This document shows positions 17,042-24,796 of a stretch of 64,000 nucleotides of DNA, one piece after another (position 1 is the first letter of the stretch; every line of letters starts with the position of its first letter). Both the position numbers and the translations under genes were made by a program. Under the pieces are notes generated by a model. It was not told the DNA's origin. It was given only the letters and a program-made list of their open reading frames with translations, and searched no databases. Origin of the DNA: Desulfoscipio geothermicus DSM 3669 (GTDB lineage Bacteria > Bacillota > Desulfotomaculia > Desulfotomaculales > Desulfallaceae); the NCBI RefSeq assembly GCF_900115975.1, contig NZ_FOYM01000018.1, forward strand, positions 1 through 64,000, written 5' to 3'.

Positions 17042-17706
17042 TTGGCCGTCATCCTGTATCCAAAACCATATATGGTTTCAATGCGGAGGTCCGGCATTTT
17101 TCTTCGCAACCGCCGTACCAGGTCATCTACGGAGCGGTCGGTGCCGACGTAGTCCTCTCCCCATACATGGTTGATAATTTGTTCCCGGGATAAGGCCTGT
17201 CCCCTGTGTTTGGCAAAAAATAAAACAAGGTCGTATTCCTTTGACGTTAATTCAATGTTATTATCCTCTTTAAGAACTATGCGCCTGTTTTCATCCAGAA
17301 TATAGGGATGCAGGTTAATAGCTGAGTTTTTTGCCTCAGTTGATTTGTAAACCCGTTCCAGGAGCCGGTGTGTGCGAATAACCAGTTCCCGGGGTAAAAA
17401 TGGTTTTGCCAGGTAGTCATCACTTCCCATCTCCAGGCCAATAATGCGATCCAAATCGGCATCCCGGGCGGATATAAAGATAACGGGAACGTCCGGGGAC
17501 GCCTCTTTGATGCTGCGCAACAGCTGGTAGCCGTCAATATCAGGGAGCATAATATCTAAAATCCACAGGTGAGGGTGCTCTTTAATGGCTTGCAGTGCAG
17601 ATTGCCCATCAGTAAAGGACCGTACTTCCCAGCCTTCTTTTGCCAAATAGGAAGTTAATATTTGACTTAAGTTTATCTCATCTTCAACCAGGAAAATCCG
17701 AAACAA
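17038..17706 (-). CDS. OmpR/PhoB-type response regulator
   Basis: A 222-residue regulator. The receiver domain has the acidic pair in LVEDEIN, the phosphoacceptor Asp in LWILDIMLPDIDG, the conserved Thr/Ser position in VIFISARDAD and Lys in YLAKPFLPREL. The C-terminal winged helix has ELTSKEYDLVLFFAKHRGQ, GTDRSVDDLVRRLRRKM and the terminal IETIYGFGYRM. It starts at TTG (17706) with AAAGGAGGG 6 bases upstream. A terminator at 17752 separates it from the secreted-protein gene. Confidence 0.94.
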   Translation of the reverse strand: MFRIFLVEDEINLSQILTSYLAKEGWEVRSFTDGQSALQAIKEHPHLWILDIMLPDIDGYQLLRSIKEASPDVPVIFISARDADLDRIIGLEMGSDDYLAKPFLPRELVIRTHRLLERVYKSTEAKNSAINLHPYILDENRRIVLKEDNNIELTSKEYDLVLFFAKHRGQALSREQIINHVWGEDYVGTDRSVDDLVRRLRRKMPDLRIETIYGFGYRMTAK

Positions 17707-17751
17707 GTGCGACCCTCCTTTTAACGCTTCTGTGTTATTATATCAAAAAAT

Positions 17752-17782
17752 CCAGACTCCCATTGAAAAGGGAGTCTGGTTT
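17752..17782 (-). terminator. Terminator of the secreted repeat protein gene
   Basis: A 10-bp stem CCAGACTCCC/GGGAGTCTGG with T-rich sequence on the minus-strand side lies between the secreted-protein gene and the response regulator gene. Confidence 0.75.
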
Positions 17783-17819
17783 AAGTCATCGCATACTCTT
17801 GCTGCTTTTTTTCGGGGGG

Positions 17820-18527
17820 TTAATTTGTTTCCGACAGCCTGACAGAAAGTTGCTGATTTTTTTCTTTCAGTTGTTCCAGTAGCTGGGGCAACAGTTCCTT
17901 AATTGCAGATTCATCATCCGCTTTTACCGCTTTATTAAATTGGATCATCAGGTTATTGTGGCCGGCGAAATTTTTCTTACCTTGAAGGCCAAGGCTTTTC
18001 AGTTCTTCTGCAGCCTGTTCACGAGTTAGCTTGCCGTTCTTGACATCTTCACGAATGGCCTTGACTTTTTCTTTTACTTCATCGGATAACCGGGGATTTT
18101 GCTTATTTTGACGCACTCTGTCAAGACCAAGGTTTTTCAGTTCTTCCCCGGCCTGTTCCCGGGTAATTGTACCGTTTTTTACGCCTTCACGGATAGCTTC
18201 AACCTTTTCTCTTATCTCATCGGATATTTGAGGTCTTTGCCTTTGCACCGGCGCCTTTTCCTTCAATTCACTCATTAATTGCTCGCGTTCAGCAAAGGCA
18301 TTTTTCCAATCTTCCACATCCCCCGGTGTATACTTGCCAACCATATCCAGCATCTTGTCCATAGCTGCAGTGCGCTGATCAACGTCAAAGCGTTGATAAT
18401 GGGCGAATCCCTTTCTAACCGGCATATCCTGGGTGGCAGTGACGGTATCAGCCGCAAAAGAGGCAGTGGGCGCCAGTACTGACAATCCTAATACAATTGA
18501 TAAAACCTTCGTCTTCCAGTTCTTCAC
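17820..18527 (-). CDS. Secreted protein with two SHOCT-like repeats
   Basis: A 235-residue exported protein with a clear signal peptide (LSIVLGLSVLAPTASFA, cleavage near residue 25). Two repeats of about 34 residues occur at about 102-135 and 148-181. Each has the pattern SDE-(I/V)-(R/K)EKV-AIRE-VKNG-(T/K)-(I/L)TREQA-EELK-LGL, a short helical hairpin resembling SHOCT or DUF2680 modules. The C-terminus is helical (ESAIKELLPQLLEQLKEKNQ). No enzyme motif is seen. The position just upstream of a two-component system suggests an extracytoplasmic sensor partner, comparable in logic to CpxP; that is inference. AAAGGAGG precedes the start. Confidence 0.7.
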   Translation of the reverse strand: MKNWKTKVLSIVLGLSVLAPTASFAADTVTATQDMPVRKGFAHYQRFDVDQRTAAMDKMLDMVGKYTPGDVEDWKNAFAEREQLMSELKEKAPVQRQRPQISDEIREKVEAIREGVKNGTITREQAGEELKNLGLDRVRQNKQNPRLSDEVKEKVKAIREDVKNGKLTREQAAEELKSLGLQGKKNFAGHNNLMIQFNKAVKADDESAIKELLPQLLEQLKEKNQQLSVRLSETN

Positions 18528-18715
18528 GATTCATACATTCCTCCTTTAAAATATATATTAAGTGGCCAGCCCCATTTACAATATACAAAGCAAATGCGGA
18601 ACAATTATCAATGAATTGTGGGAAAATATGAAAAAAATATAATAGGATAGAGGTAGTGCCATGCGCAGGGAAATAGCTATTAAAAACATGTCCCGTGTTG
18701 AAAAGCTGCGACTGG

Positions 18716-18990
18716 TCAGTAGTAACGGGGGAACGGTTTAGTTTTCGGGGGAAAATTGTTATAAGCCGTAAACGCTTGCTCAATGGTGTCTCGGCTTTCG
18801 GGAAACTTTAAAAATTCACTGTGGATTCTGGCGAAGGCCCGGCGAAATTCCGGGCTTTCATGCAGTAAAGTGATGCCTAGCTCGGTAAGATTAGTTAGTG
18901 CTTCAACCAGCTTTTTCGTTCCGATTCATCGGCTTCCTTTAGTTCCCGCGCTGTTATTTGACTGATCCCGGTAAGTACCTCTGTAAACAT
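18716..18990 (-). pseudogene. Small gene with a single-base frameshift, function unknown
   Basis: From ATG at 18990, with GGAGG 8 bases upstream, the frame reads MFTEVLTGISQITARELKEAD then SERK before hitting a stop. Reading continues cleanly in the next frame as LVEALTNLTELGITLLHESPE, then FRRAFARIHSEFLKFPESR, to a stop at 18716. One missing A in an A5 run (CGAAAAAGCTGG) would restore a protein of about 91 residues. The good ribosome site and the coding look of both halves support a real gene, either broken, sequenced with an error, or read by slippage. I recognise no family. Confidence 0.6.
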
Positions 18991-19195
18991 GCTGTAAACC
19001 TCCATTAATATGTAAATCTATTTACTAGCTGCATTGTCACTGGTAAACGAAACTCGAGGGAATGTGTTATACGTCTTCGCCACTAAATCAATTAATGAAC
19101 AAATTAAAGACAAAGCAATTGACCTATAATTTGTAGTTGATAGGAAGTGTGAAGATGAATGATTACGAACTTTATAATCTTTTATATTTGTTTAA

Positions 19196-19240
19196 AAGCA
19201 AGCCCACCCGGCAATACCGGAGGGGCCTGCTTGTTGCAAG
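19196..19240 (-). terminator. Terminator of the cooS-cooF-oxidoreductase operon
   Basis: A long stem AAGCAAGCCC..CCGG against CCGG..GGGCCTGCTT (19196-19232) has a T-run on the minus-strand side. It lies about 50 bases after the oxidoreductase stop. The rest of 18991-19284 is AT-rich without a gene. Confidence 0.7.
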
Positions 19241-19284
19241 TTTTTAACACCCGGTGCTTAAAGGTGTTAGATTTTTAGCAGCTT

Positions 19285-20541
19285 CTAAATGGTAAAGTAA
19301 AAGGCTCCATTTTCTTTTTGGGTAAAGAAATTTGCATAGGTAAGATCGAAAACCCGTTCCTGATAATTTGTTACATCTATTCCTTCTTTGATCAGGGCGG
19401 CCAGCAAACCGGCGCCGGTAATGTCCCCTTGTAAAACAGCCCCCTTGATGCGCCCATTCTGGAGGATTACTTTTTTGTAAGCGTCGGCATCTTCGTCAAT
19501 AAGCTCCCGGTAACTTGCATCCGGTGGATTGATGAAGCCGAAGGATGCCGCCGGAAGGCCGAAAAAGGTCATAGCATTCCGGAAGGCGAAGTTATCCTCC
19601 ATACGTTTGGGCACGCCGGCCATATTAGAACCGGCCACCTGCCCCTGCTTGACTGCCGCCGGCCAAATTGGCGTAAGCATTACCTTGCCGGTAAAAGTTT
19701 CCCGGGATTCGCAAACATCCCCCGCGGCGAAAACACCCGCCACCGAGGTTTCCTGGAATTCATTGACCTTGACCCCCCGCCCGGTTTCAATGGGGGTACC
19801 TGCGAGGAATTCTATGTTTGGCCTTACCCCGGTCGCCACAATTACCATACCACAGGGTACGGTTTTACCGCTTTTGAGTTTTAAGCCGATCACATTGTCC
19901 TGCGCGTCCAGAACCACTGAGCCGACCATCTCGTTGAAAAAGAATTCCATACCATGCTGTCGGCATAGCTGCTCATACTTTTCCGCCGCCCGCCGGTCCA
20001 GTTGTAACGGTAGAAGCTGCCCGGCCACTTCGATAACCGATACCTTGACCCCGCGCCGGGCCAGGGCGTAGGCGGCATCCATACCCACCAGCCCGGCGCC
20101 GATCACTGCTGCGGCGTCTGTCTCACCGGCCATCCGGGCAATGGCCCGGGCGTCCGCCAGGTCGCGCAGGCCCCGAACCTGCTTGCCCCGCGCCAGGTTT
20201 TCCACGGGCGGCAGCACGGAGGATGCACCGGTGGCAATCAACAAGCGGTCATACCGCTCTTCTTCGCCATTTGACAGCTTGACTTTTTTACCTGCCGTAT
20301 CCAGGCTAATCGTTTCCCGACCGGCCAGCCAGCGAACGTTATACCGCTTAAAGAAATCTGCTTCCACAAAACCGGCTTTTTCCGGGGAACGCTCCCCGCT
20401 GATCACATGGTGCAGCATACAGCGGGAATATACTTGCTCATCCCTGGAGATCACGGTAATATCACCGGCACTATCCAACTCGCGGATGGTTTTGGCCGCG
20501 TTGATACCGGCGGCACTGGCTCCCAAAATAAGATATCTCAC
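19285..20541 (-). CDS. FAD/NAD(P)-dependent oxidoreductase of the CooS-CooF cluster
   Basis: A 418-residue pyridine-nucleotide disulfide oxidoreductase-like flavoprotein, related to NADH oxidases and rubredoxin reductases. It has the N-terminal FAD motif RYLILGASAAGINAAK, the mid NAD motif AAVIGAGLVGMDAAYALARRG, and the second FAD motif GVFAAGDVCE. A single Cys in VYSRCMLHH sits where NADH oxidases have their redox cysteine. GTG at 20541 overlaps the cooF stop (GTGA). In CooS-CooF-FNOR clusters this enzyme passes electrons from the ferredoxin-like protein to NAD(P). A longer frame from 20595 overlaps cooF and has no better ribosome site. Confidence 0.9.
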   Translation of the reverse strand: MRYLILGASAAGINAAKTIRELDSAGDITVISRDEQVYSRCMLHHVISGERSPEKAGFVEADFFKRYNVRWLAGRETISLDTAGKKVKLSNGEEERYDRLLIATGASSVLPPVENLARGKQVRGLRDLADARAIARMAGETDAAAVIGAGLVGMDAAYALARRGVKVSVIEVAGQLLPLQLDRRAAEKYEQLCRQHGMEFFFNEMVGSVVLDAQDNVIGLKLKSGKTVPCGMVIVATGVRPNIEFLAGTPIETGRGVKVNEFQETSVAGVFAAGDVCESRETFTGKVMLTPIWPAAVKQGQVAGSNMAGVPKRMEDNFAFRNAMTFFGLPAASFGFINPPDASYRELIDEDADAYKKVILQNGRIKGAVLQGDITGAGLLAALIKEGIDVTNYQERVFDLTYANFFTQKENGAFYFTI

Positions 20542-21059
20542 TGGTGCGCTCCCTCCTCCGGTGCGGTCTCGCCGGCAACTGGTTCCGGCAGACAAATTTT
20601 CTTTACTGTGCCCTGCGCGTCCACCTCAATTAGTGTAAGGGCGCCGGTGGGGCAGGCTTCCACACAGCGGGGGAAGGGCCTGCCATGACAGAAATCACAC
20701 TTGATCGCCACCTTGGATTCCCGGCTGTCCGGGCGAATAACCCCAAAGGGGCAGGACATTACGCACATCCAACACCCGGCGCATTTTCCCGGGTCATGGT
20801 CAACGGTTCCCGTAGCGGGGTTTTTGGTTAGCGCCCCGGACATACAGGCGGTAACACAGGCCGGTTCATCGCAGTGACGGCAGAGGATGGGCACCGGTTG
20901 CCCATGTGGGCCGGCCTCGATGAAATTCCTGGCCCGGTTGGCCGGGTCCTCCAGGTCCAGGCATAGTACGGATCTGTTCGCGGTATGCTCGGCCATGCAG
21001 GCCAGCTGGCAGTTCCTGCAGCCCTGACACAATTCTTTGTCAATGAGGATGCGTTTCAC
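20538..21059 (-). CDS. cooF: CooF-like four-cluster ferredoxin
   Basis: A 173-residue iron-sulfur protein with four cysteine clusters: CQGCRNCQLAC, CRHCDEPACVTAC, CAGCWMCVMSC and CDFCHGRPFPRCVEAC. This is the pattern of CooF and other HycB/DmsB-type electron carriers. It would carry electrons between CooS and the flavin oxidoreductase encoded next. GTG at 21059 has AGGGGGA upstream, and homology begins there (KRILIDKELC); the longer frame reads through the end of cooS. It is 13 bases downstream of cooS and overlaps the oxidoreductase gene. Confidence 0.9.
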   Translation of the reverse strand: MKRILIDKELCQGCRNCQLACMAEHTANRSVLCLDLEDPANRARNFIEAGPHGQPVPILCRHCDEPACVTACMSGALTKNPATGTVDHDPGKCAGCWMCVMSCPFGVIRPDSRESKVAIKCDFCHGRPFPRCVEACPTGALTLIEVDAQGTVKKICLPEPVAGETAPEEGAHQ

Positions 21060-21072
21060 TGTTATTCCCCCT

Positions 21073-22944
21073 TTACAATTCCAGGGCTTTTCTTTTCTGC
21101 TCGATGATCTCCGCCAGTTTTTCCGCCGCCGGCACGATTTCACCCTCCAGGATGACCTTGCCGCCGGTTAGCTGTTCCATATCCTCCGTTAATACTTTGC
21201 TCACCAGCTTGCTGCCGGTAACAAAGGGCGGGATGGCCAGATGCAGCGGCAATCCCAGGGCCAGGCCGAATGCGCCGTCAGCCAGGGCTTGTTCTTCCAG
21301 CCACTGCGGAGCGGACAAAACCAGGGGCAACTGCGGGATGTCGATATCAAGGGCCCGGGCCAATTCGGCGGCCACTATTTCCAGCCGCCCGATGGCCAGG
21401 CAGGGGCCAAAGTTCAGCACCGGCGGTATACCCAGCGTCCGGCAAACCTCTTTAAGGTTGTCGCCGGCCAGTTCCGCCGCCCCCGGGGAGGTCAAACCGA
21501 CATTTTCCAGGCCGCCGCTGGTACAGCCGGCGGACAGCACGATGATATCCCGCTTGATCAGTTCTTTGGTTAACCCCACGGTAAAAACATCATGTCCCTT
21601 GGCTGTAAGGTTGGAACAGCCCACCACCGCGGCAACTCCCTTAATTTTGCCGCCGGCAATCAGGTCGATCAGCGGTTTAAAATTGCCGCCCAGGAATTTT
21701 GGCAATGATTTTTCACTAATACCGGTGACCGCGTCGTCGTAGCCGTGTTCGGGTATATCCACTTGCACTTTACCCCGGCGCCGGATATAACTTTCCAGGG
21801 CCGCGTGCATAATTTTTTCCGCTATGGCCGCACTCTCGTTGCAATCGAACCGTACATAGTCGGCGTTGGCCTTTTTAGCCACGTCATCCAGGCAGATCTG
21901 CCGCACCAGAAACTGCTCGCAAATGGGCTCAATGCCTGGCACCGTGCAATTGAACTCAGATACTACCAGGTCGATGCCCCCGGTGGTCAGCAGGGCTTCG
22001 CTGGTAAAGTTGTTTCCGGCGTGGCCGGCAAAGACCTCCCGGCAGTGCGCCCCACGCAGCTGCATGTCCTGGCCCACGCAGGTGCAGCCCACTATCTTGA
22101 ATCCTTTAGCTCCACCCCGGCCCGCCAGCGCGGCCGCCTCGGGAGTAACCATCTTCTCCTGCAGCACCCCGATAAGGGCCTGCTGATGGCCGGTAACCAT
22201 AATATTGATATAATCCGGGTCCACCACGGAAAAACCCACTCTGGCGGTGGCAATTTGGGGTTCGCCCAACATGATGTCATTTAAATAATTGGTTACAGTC
22301 AACCCGTATAGCCCCGTAGCAATGCCCAATTTTAAAGCATGCAGCAGCATATCCACCGGGTCGCTGGACAGGTTGGTGCTGGTTTTGACGATGGCGTCGA
22401 ACACTTCGGACTTGGCACCGCCGGGTAGTATCCCCAGTTCCTGCCAGCGCCGGAATCTCGGCTGATAGGCCAGTTTTTCCACCAGGGTCATCTGTTGTCC
22501 CCGGGGGCGGTACAGGTCTTCCAGCACCCGGTCCGCCACTTTGACGGCCTGCTGTGCCGGGTCGGTTTCCTTGATTTCCAGCACCCCGGCCAGCTCACGC
22601 AGTGTTTCCGCTCCCTTAATGGTCAACCCGGATTTTCCCTGGCCAACAGCCCGCAGGTTATTGGCGGTGTTTTCCACTATGTGCAGGTAGCAGGCCGCTC
22701 CGGCAGCCACGGCCCGTAAAAAGTTCCGGGCTACGATGGTGTCGGCGGTGGCCCCGCAGACGCCCTTGGGGGACTGGGGGGTGATCCGGCAGGGTCCGTT
22801 GGAGCACAGCCGGCAGCATACCCCTTGCATGCCAAAGCCACACTTGATGGCTTGCCCTGGCACGCGGTTGAAGGATGTCTCCACTTCGGGTTTGGAACCC
22901 ATGAAATCAATCAGTTTGCTGTCCGCGGAAGTACACATTTTCAT
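21073..22944 (-). CDS. cooS: CooS-type carbon monoxide dehydrogenase homologue with altered catalytic residues
   Basis: A 623-residue homologue of the Ni-Fe CO dehydrogenase. Ligands of the D and B clusters are all present (C35, C43, C44, C47, C52, C63). The C-cluster ligands also align: His in VTGHQQ, and Cys in VGCTCVGQ, EFNCTVPG, VVGCSNLT, SAGCTSGG and NFGPCLAI. The residues that do CO chemistry in C. hydrogenoformans CODH-II are changed, however. His93 and the tunnel histidines 96, 99 and 102 align with Y86, I89, N92 and N95. GHNP becomes GHQQ, and active-site Lys563 aligns with Gln (LEEQA). It is followed by cooF and an NAD(P) oxidoreductase, and the start has GGAGGG upstream. CO oxidation is doubtful; another redox role is possible. 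Confidence 0.85.
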   Translation of the reverse strand: MKMCTSADSKLIDFMGSKPEVETSFNRVPGQAIKCGFGMQGVCCRLCSNGPCRITPQSPKGVCGATADTIVARNFLRAVAAGAACYLHIVENTANNLRAVGQGKSGLTIKGAETLRELAGVLEIKETDPAQQAVKVADRVLEDLYRPRGQQMTLVEKLAYQPRFRRWQELGILPGGAKSEVFDAIVKTSTNLSSDPVDMLLHALKLGIATGLYGLTVTNYLNDIMLGEPQIATARVGFSVVDPDYINIMVTGHQQALIGVLQEKMVTPEAAALAGRGGAKGFKIVGCTCVGQDMQLRGAHCREVFAGHAGNNFTSEALLTTGGIDLVVSEFNCTVPGIEPICEQFLVRQICLDDVAKKANADYVRFDCNESAAIAEKIMHAALESYIRRRGKVQVDIPEHGYDDAVTGISEKSLPKFLGGNFKPLIDLIAGGKIKGVAAVVGCSNLTAKGHDVFTVGLTKELIKRDIIVLSAGCTSGGLENVGLTSPGAAELAGDNLKEVCRTLGIPPVLNFGPCLAIGRLEIVAAELARALDIDIPQLPLVLSAPQWLEEQALADGAFGLALGLPLHLAIPPFVTGSKLVSKVLTEDMEQLTGGKVILEGEIVPAAEKLAEIIEQKRKALEL

Positions 22945-22977
22945 TTGTTTTCCCTCCTGTTTATAATTCTTATACTA

Positions 22978-22993
22978 GACTCAAATAGTATAC
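22978..22993. promoter_or_regulatory. Operator-like motif upstream of cooS
   Basis: GACTCAAATAGTATAC lies 34 bases upstream of the cooS start. Its reverse complement matches 14 of 16 bases of the motif at 23583-23598 ahead of the Rrf2 gene, making a shared Rrf2 operator likely. Confidence 0.5.
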
Positions 22994-23070
22994 TTTGGGA
23001 TATAACTATAGTAAAAATTTTCTTTTCCGACTGATTCAGAAATTAGCATTTGGATAATGGTGATTTTAAA

Positions 23071-23091
23071 ACTATACTAACATAGTATAGT
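23071..23091. promoter_or_regulatory. Perfect inverted repeat between cooS and the Rrf2 gene
   Basis: ACTATACTA, three bases, then TAGTATAGT: a perfect 9-bp repeat in the 200-bp gap upstream of cooS. It shares the TATACTA core with the two GACTC-type motifs. Confidence 0.5.
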
Positions 23092-23148
23092 CTGGTGGAA
23101 AAAAATAGTTTCAATTATACAAGTCTAAATCAAGTATAACAACGCAGC

Positions 23149-23556
23149 TTACGATTTACTTAAAGTTTCAAAATCATATTCCTCCAGCTTATCATTAATG
23201 GTTTGCTGGATGGAAAAAAGGGCCTTGTGAATGGCGCATTTGGCAGTGTTTCTTTTATTACACTCATCAGGGGCAATCAAACACCTGTTAACATAGACCG
23301 GTCCCTCTACCGCTTCCACTACATCCCGCATAGTGATTTCCCGGGGCATTTTGGCCAATGCGTAACCGCCGCCTACTCCACGGTAAGATTCCACAATGCC
23401 GGCCCGGGTCAGCATGCGGAGTATCTTTAACATAAAACGGATGGGGATGTGTTCTTGTTCCGCAATGGCCCTGGCCTCCACCACTTCCCCCCGGGGGAGC
23501 CGGGATAAATATAATACCGCCCGAAATGCATAATCCGTTGCTTGATTGAGCTTCAT
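23149..23556 (-). CDS. Rrf2-family iron-sulfur transcriptional regulator
   Basis: A 135-residue winged-helix regulator of the Rrf2 family (IscR/NsrR/CymR). The DNA-binding part has TDYAFRAVLYLSRLP, ARAIAEQEHIPIRFMLKILRML and the wing GIVESYRGVGGGYALA. Three cysteines in NRCLIAPDECNKRNTAKCAIH match the cluster-binding loop of iron-sulfur Rrf2 proteins, so it probably senses redox state, NO or iron-sulfur status. It is encoded directly upstream of cooS on the same strand. A motif shared with the cooS promoter lies 27 bases before its start, which suggests it controls both itself and the cooS operon. Confidence 0.9.
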   Translation of the reverse strand: MKLNQATDYAFRAVLYLSRLPRGEVVEARAIAEQEHIPIRFMLKILRMLTRAGIVESYRGVGGGYALAKMPREITMRDVVEAVEGPVYVNRCLIAPDECNKRNTAKCAIHKALFSIQQTINDKLEEYDFETLSKS

Positions 23557-23582
23557 TGTTTATACCTTCCTTCAGGCTTAAA

Positions 23583-23598
23583 GTGTACTATATGAGTC
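23583..23598. promoter_or_regulatory. Operator-like motif upstream of the Rrf2 gene
   Basis: GTGTACTATATGAGTC lies just upstream of the Rrf2 start and matches the reverse of the cooS upstream motif. Probable autoregulatory site. Confidence 0.5.
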
Positions 23599-24053
23599 TA
23601 TTTTTAAAAAATATAGCCTATTTGAAACCGGTTGTCAACCCCCGGAAGTAATATGTTGTCAACCGCACCGTCATAAAGCATTAAGCCCGGGGGAAACATT
23701 ATCCCTCTGAGTTTATTGTGCTTTATGTAAAAATGTTTCAGCAGATATTTTCTGCCATTACACACCAATTCTTGTGTTTATATTCTTGGATAATAATTAC
23801 TTTGGGATCCATTTAGCTTCCGATAAATGATATAATCTCGGGTTATAGGGGGGATTCCTTCAGCCATTTTGCAAACTGGCGAACCGGGGCCATGTATGAA
23901 TAAATTGTGTTATTGGATTTTCCCTGGTTTTTTTAAGATACTGTTATGTTGCTCTATATAAGAGTTCATTTTTACTTCCGGCTTAACCGGGTTAGGTATG
24001 TAAACGTTAGATGATGTTTGAAATAATTTTTCCTACATAGGGAGTGTATTTAT
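23599..24053. other. Intergenic gap without a recognised gene
   Basis: AT-rich. It holds an inverted repeat CATAAAGCA/TGCTTTATG with a wide loop (23672-23727) and a TATAAT-like box near 23829. Nothing else is supported. Confidence 0.5.
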
Positions 24054-24396
24054 TTGTTTTTGCGTAGAGTAACTCTTTTGTAAAGAAAAAATCAAATATT
24101 TTAAAACTTACCCTTTCTCTATAGCAATAAAGGGAATGGACGAGTTGGATTTCGTTAGCGAAGTAACCTTTTTCGTAGGGGAAAATGGTTCTGGAAAGTC
24201 TACTTTACTTGAGGCAATTGCGTGCCAGTATGGTTTTAACACCGCAGGTGATGGGAGAAATAACGCATATGACGTTGATTCATCCCAAGCTGCATTGGGA
24301 GATTACATTCTCCTTTCTTGGCTGTCAAAAGTCACTCAAGGATTCTTTTTTAGGGCGGAAAGTTTTTATCATTTTGCATCTCATCTTGACCAATAG
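24054..24396 (+). pseudogene. Frameshifted and truncated AAA/ABC-like ATPase (COG3910 type)
   Basis: A predicted ATPase fragment. The N-terminus reads LFLRRVTLL in one frame from TTG at 24054, stops, then continues one frame over as KEKIKYFKTYPFSIAIKGMDEL. It then runs into EVTFFVGENGSGKSTLLEAIA (Walker A) and LGDYILLSWLSKVTQGFFFRAES. A stop at 24396 removes the remaining half, including the Walker B. After the stop, weak traces of the family continue in another frame (SHGRS..). At least two lesions make this a decayed gene. Intact relatives are standalone cytoplasmic ATPases of unknown role. Confidence 0.75.
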
Positions 24397-24796
24397 CCAT
24401 GGACGATCCCACTTTCAATTATCAAGGTTGTGCTTAAAGTGGATGGGGTTTACCCTACAGTGGAAACAATCGGCAGCGGTTATCTCTGCGGGATCCGGTG
24501 GTTCGCTGCTGCAACCGGTTATGGCCCTCCCCTACCATTTGTACATTCTGTTCAGCCAACATTAACCTTTTTTTCTCTAAAGGATTTATACTTAAGGTAA
24601 CTTCCGGTACACACCTCCTTCGGAGGAATGTCCCCAATTAATGTAGCAAGTAAAGATTTTCACAACCTGCCGTGTATCGTTCAGATTGCCAATTGTGGTA
24701 TAATTACCAGTGTTGGTATACGATTCCGGTAACTGTAATTGGAACGTTCTTAAAAAGGTATCAAAATAACAAAATACGTGTTGGAGATGAACTGCT
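24397..24796. other. Decayed sequence and pyrF promoter region
   Basis: The first part looks like further decayed ATPase coding sequence. A TATAAT box lies at 24699-24704 with a poor -35, followed by a small TACCA/TGGTA repeat at 24705-24718. These are the likely pyrF control region. Confidence 0.4.

Noticed and set aside
23829-23960. Possible riboswitch or small RNA in the gap after the Rrf2 gene
   Set aside because: A TATAAT-like box and some GC-rich bases are present, but no stable fold or known consensus could be drawn.
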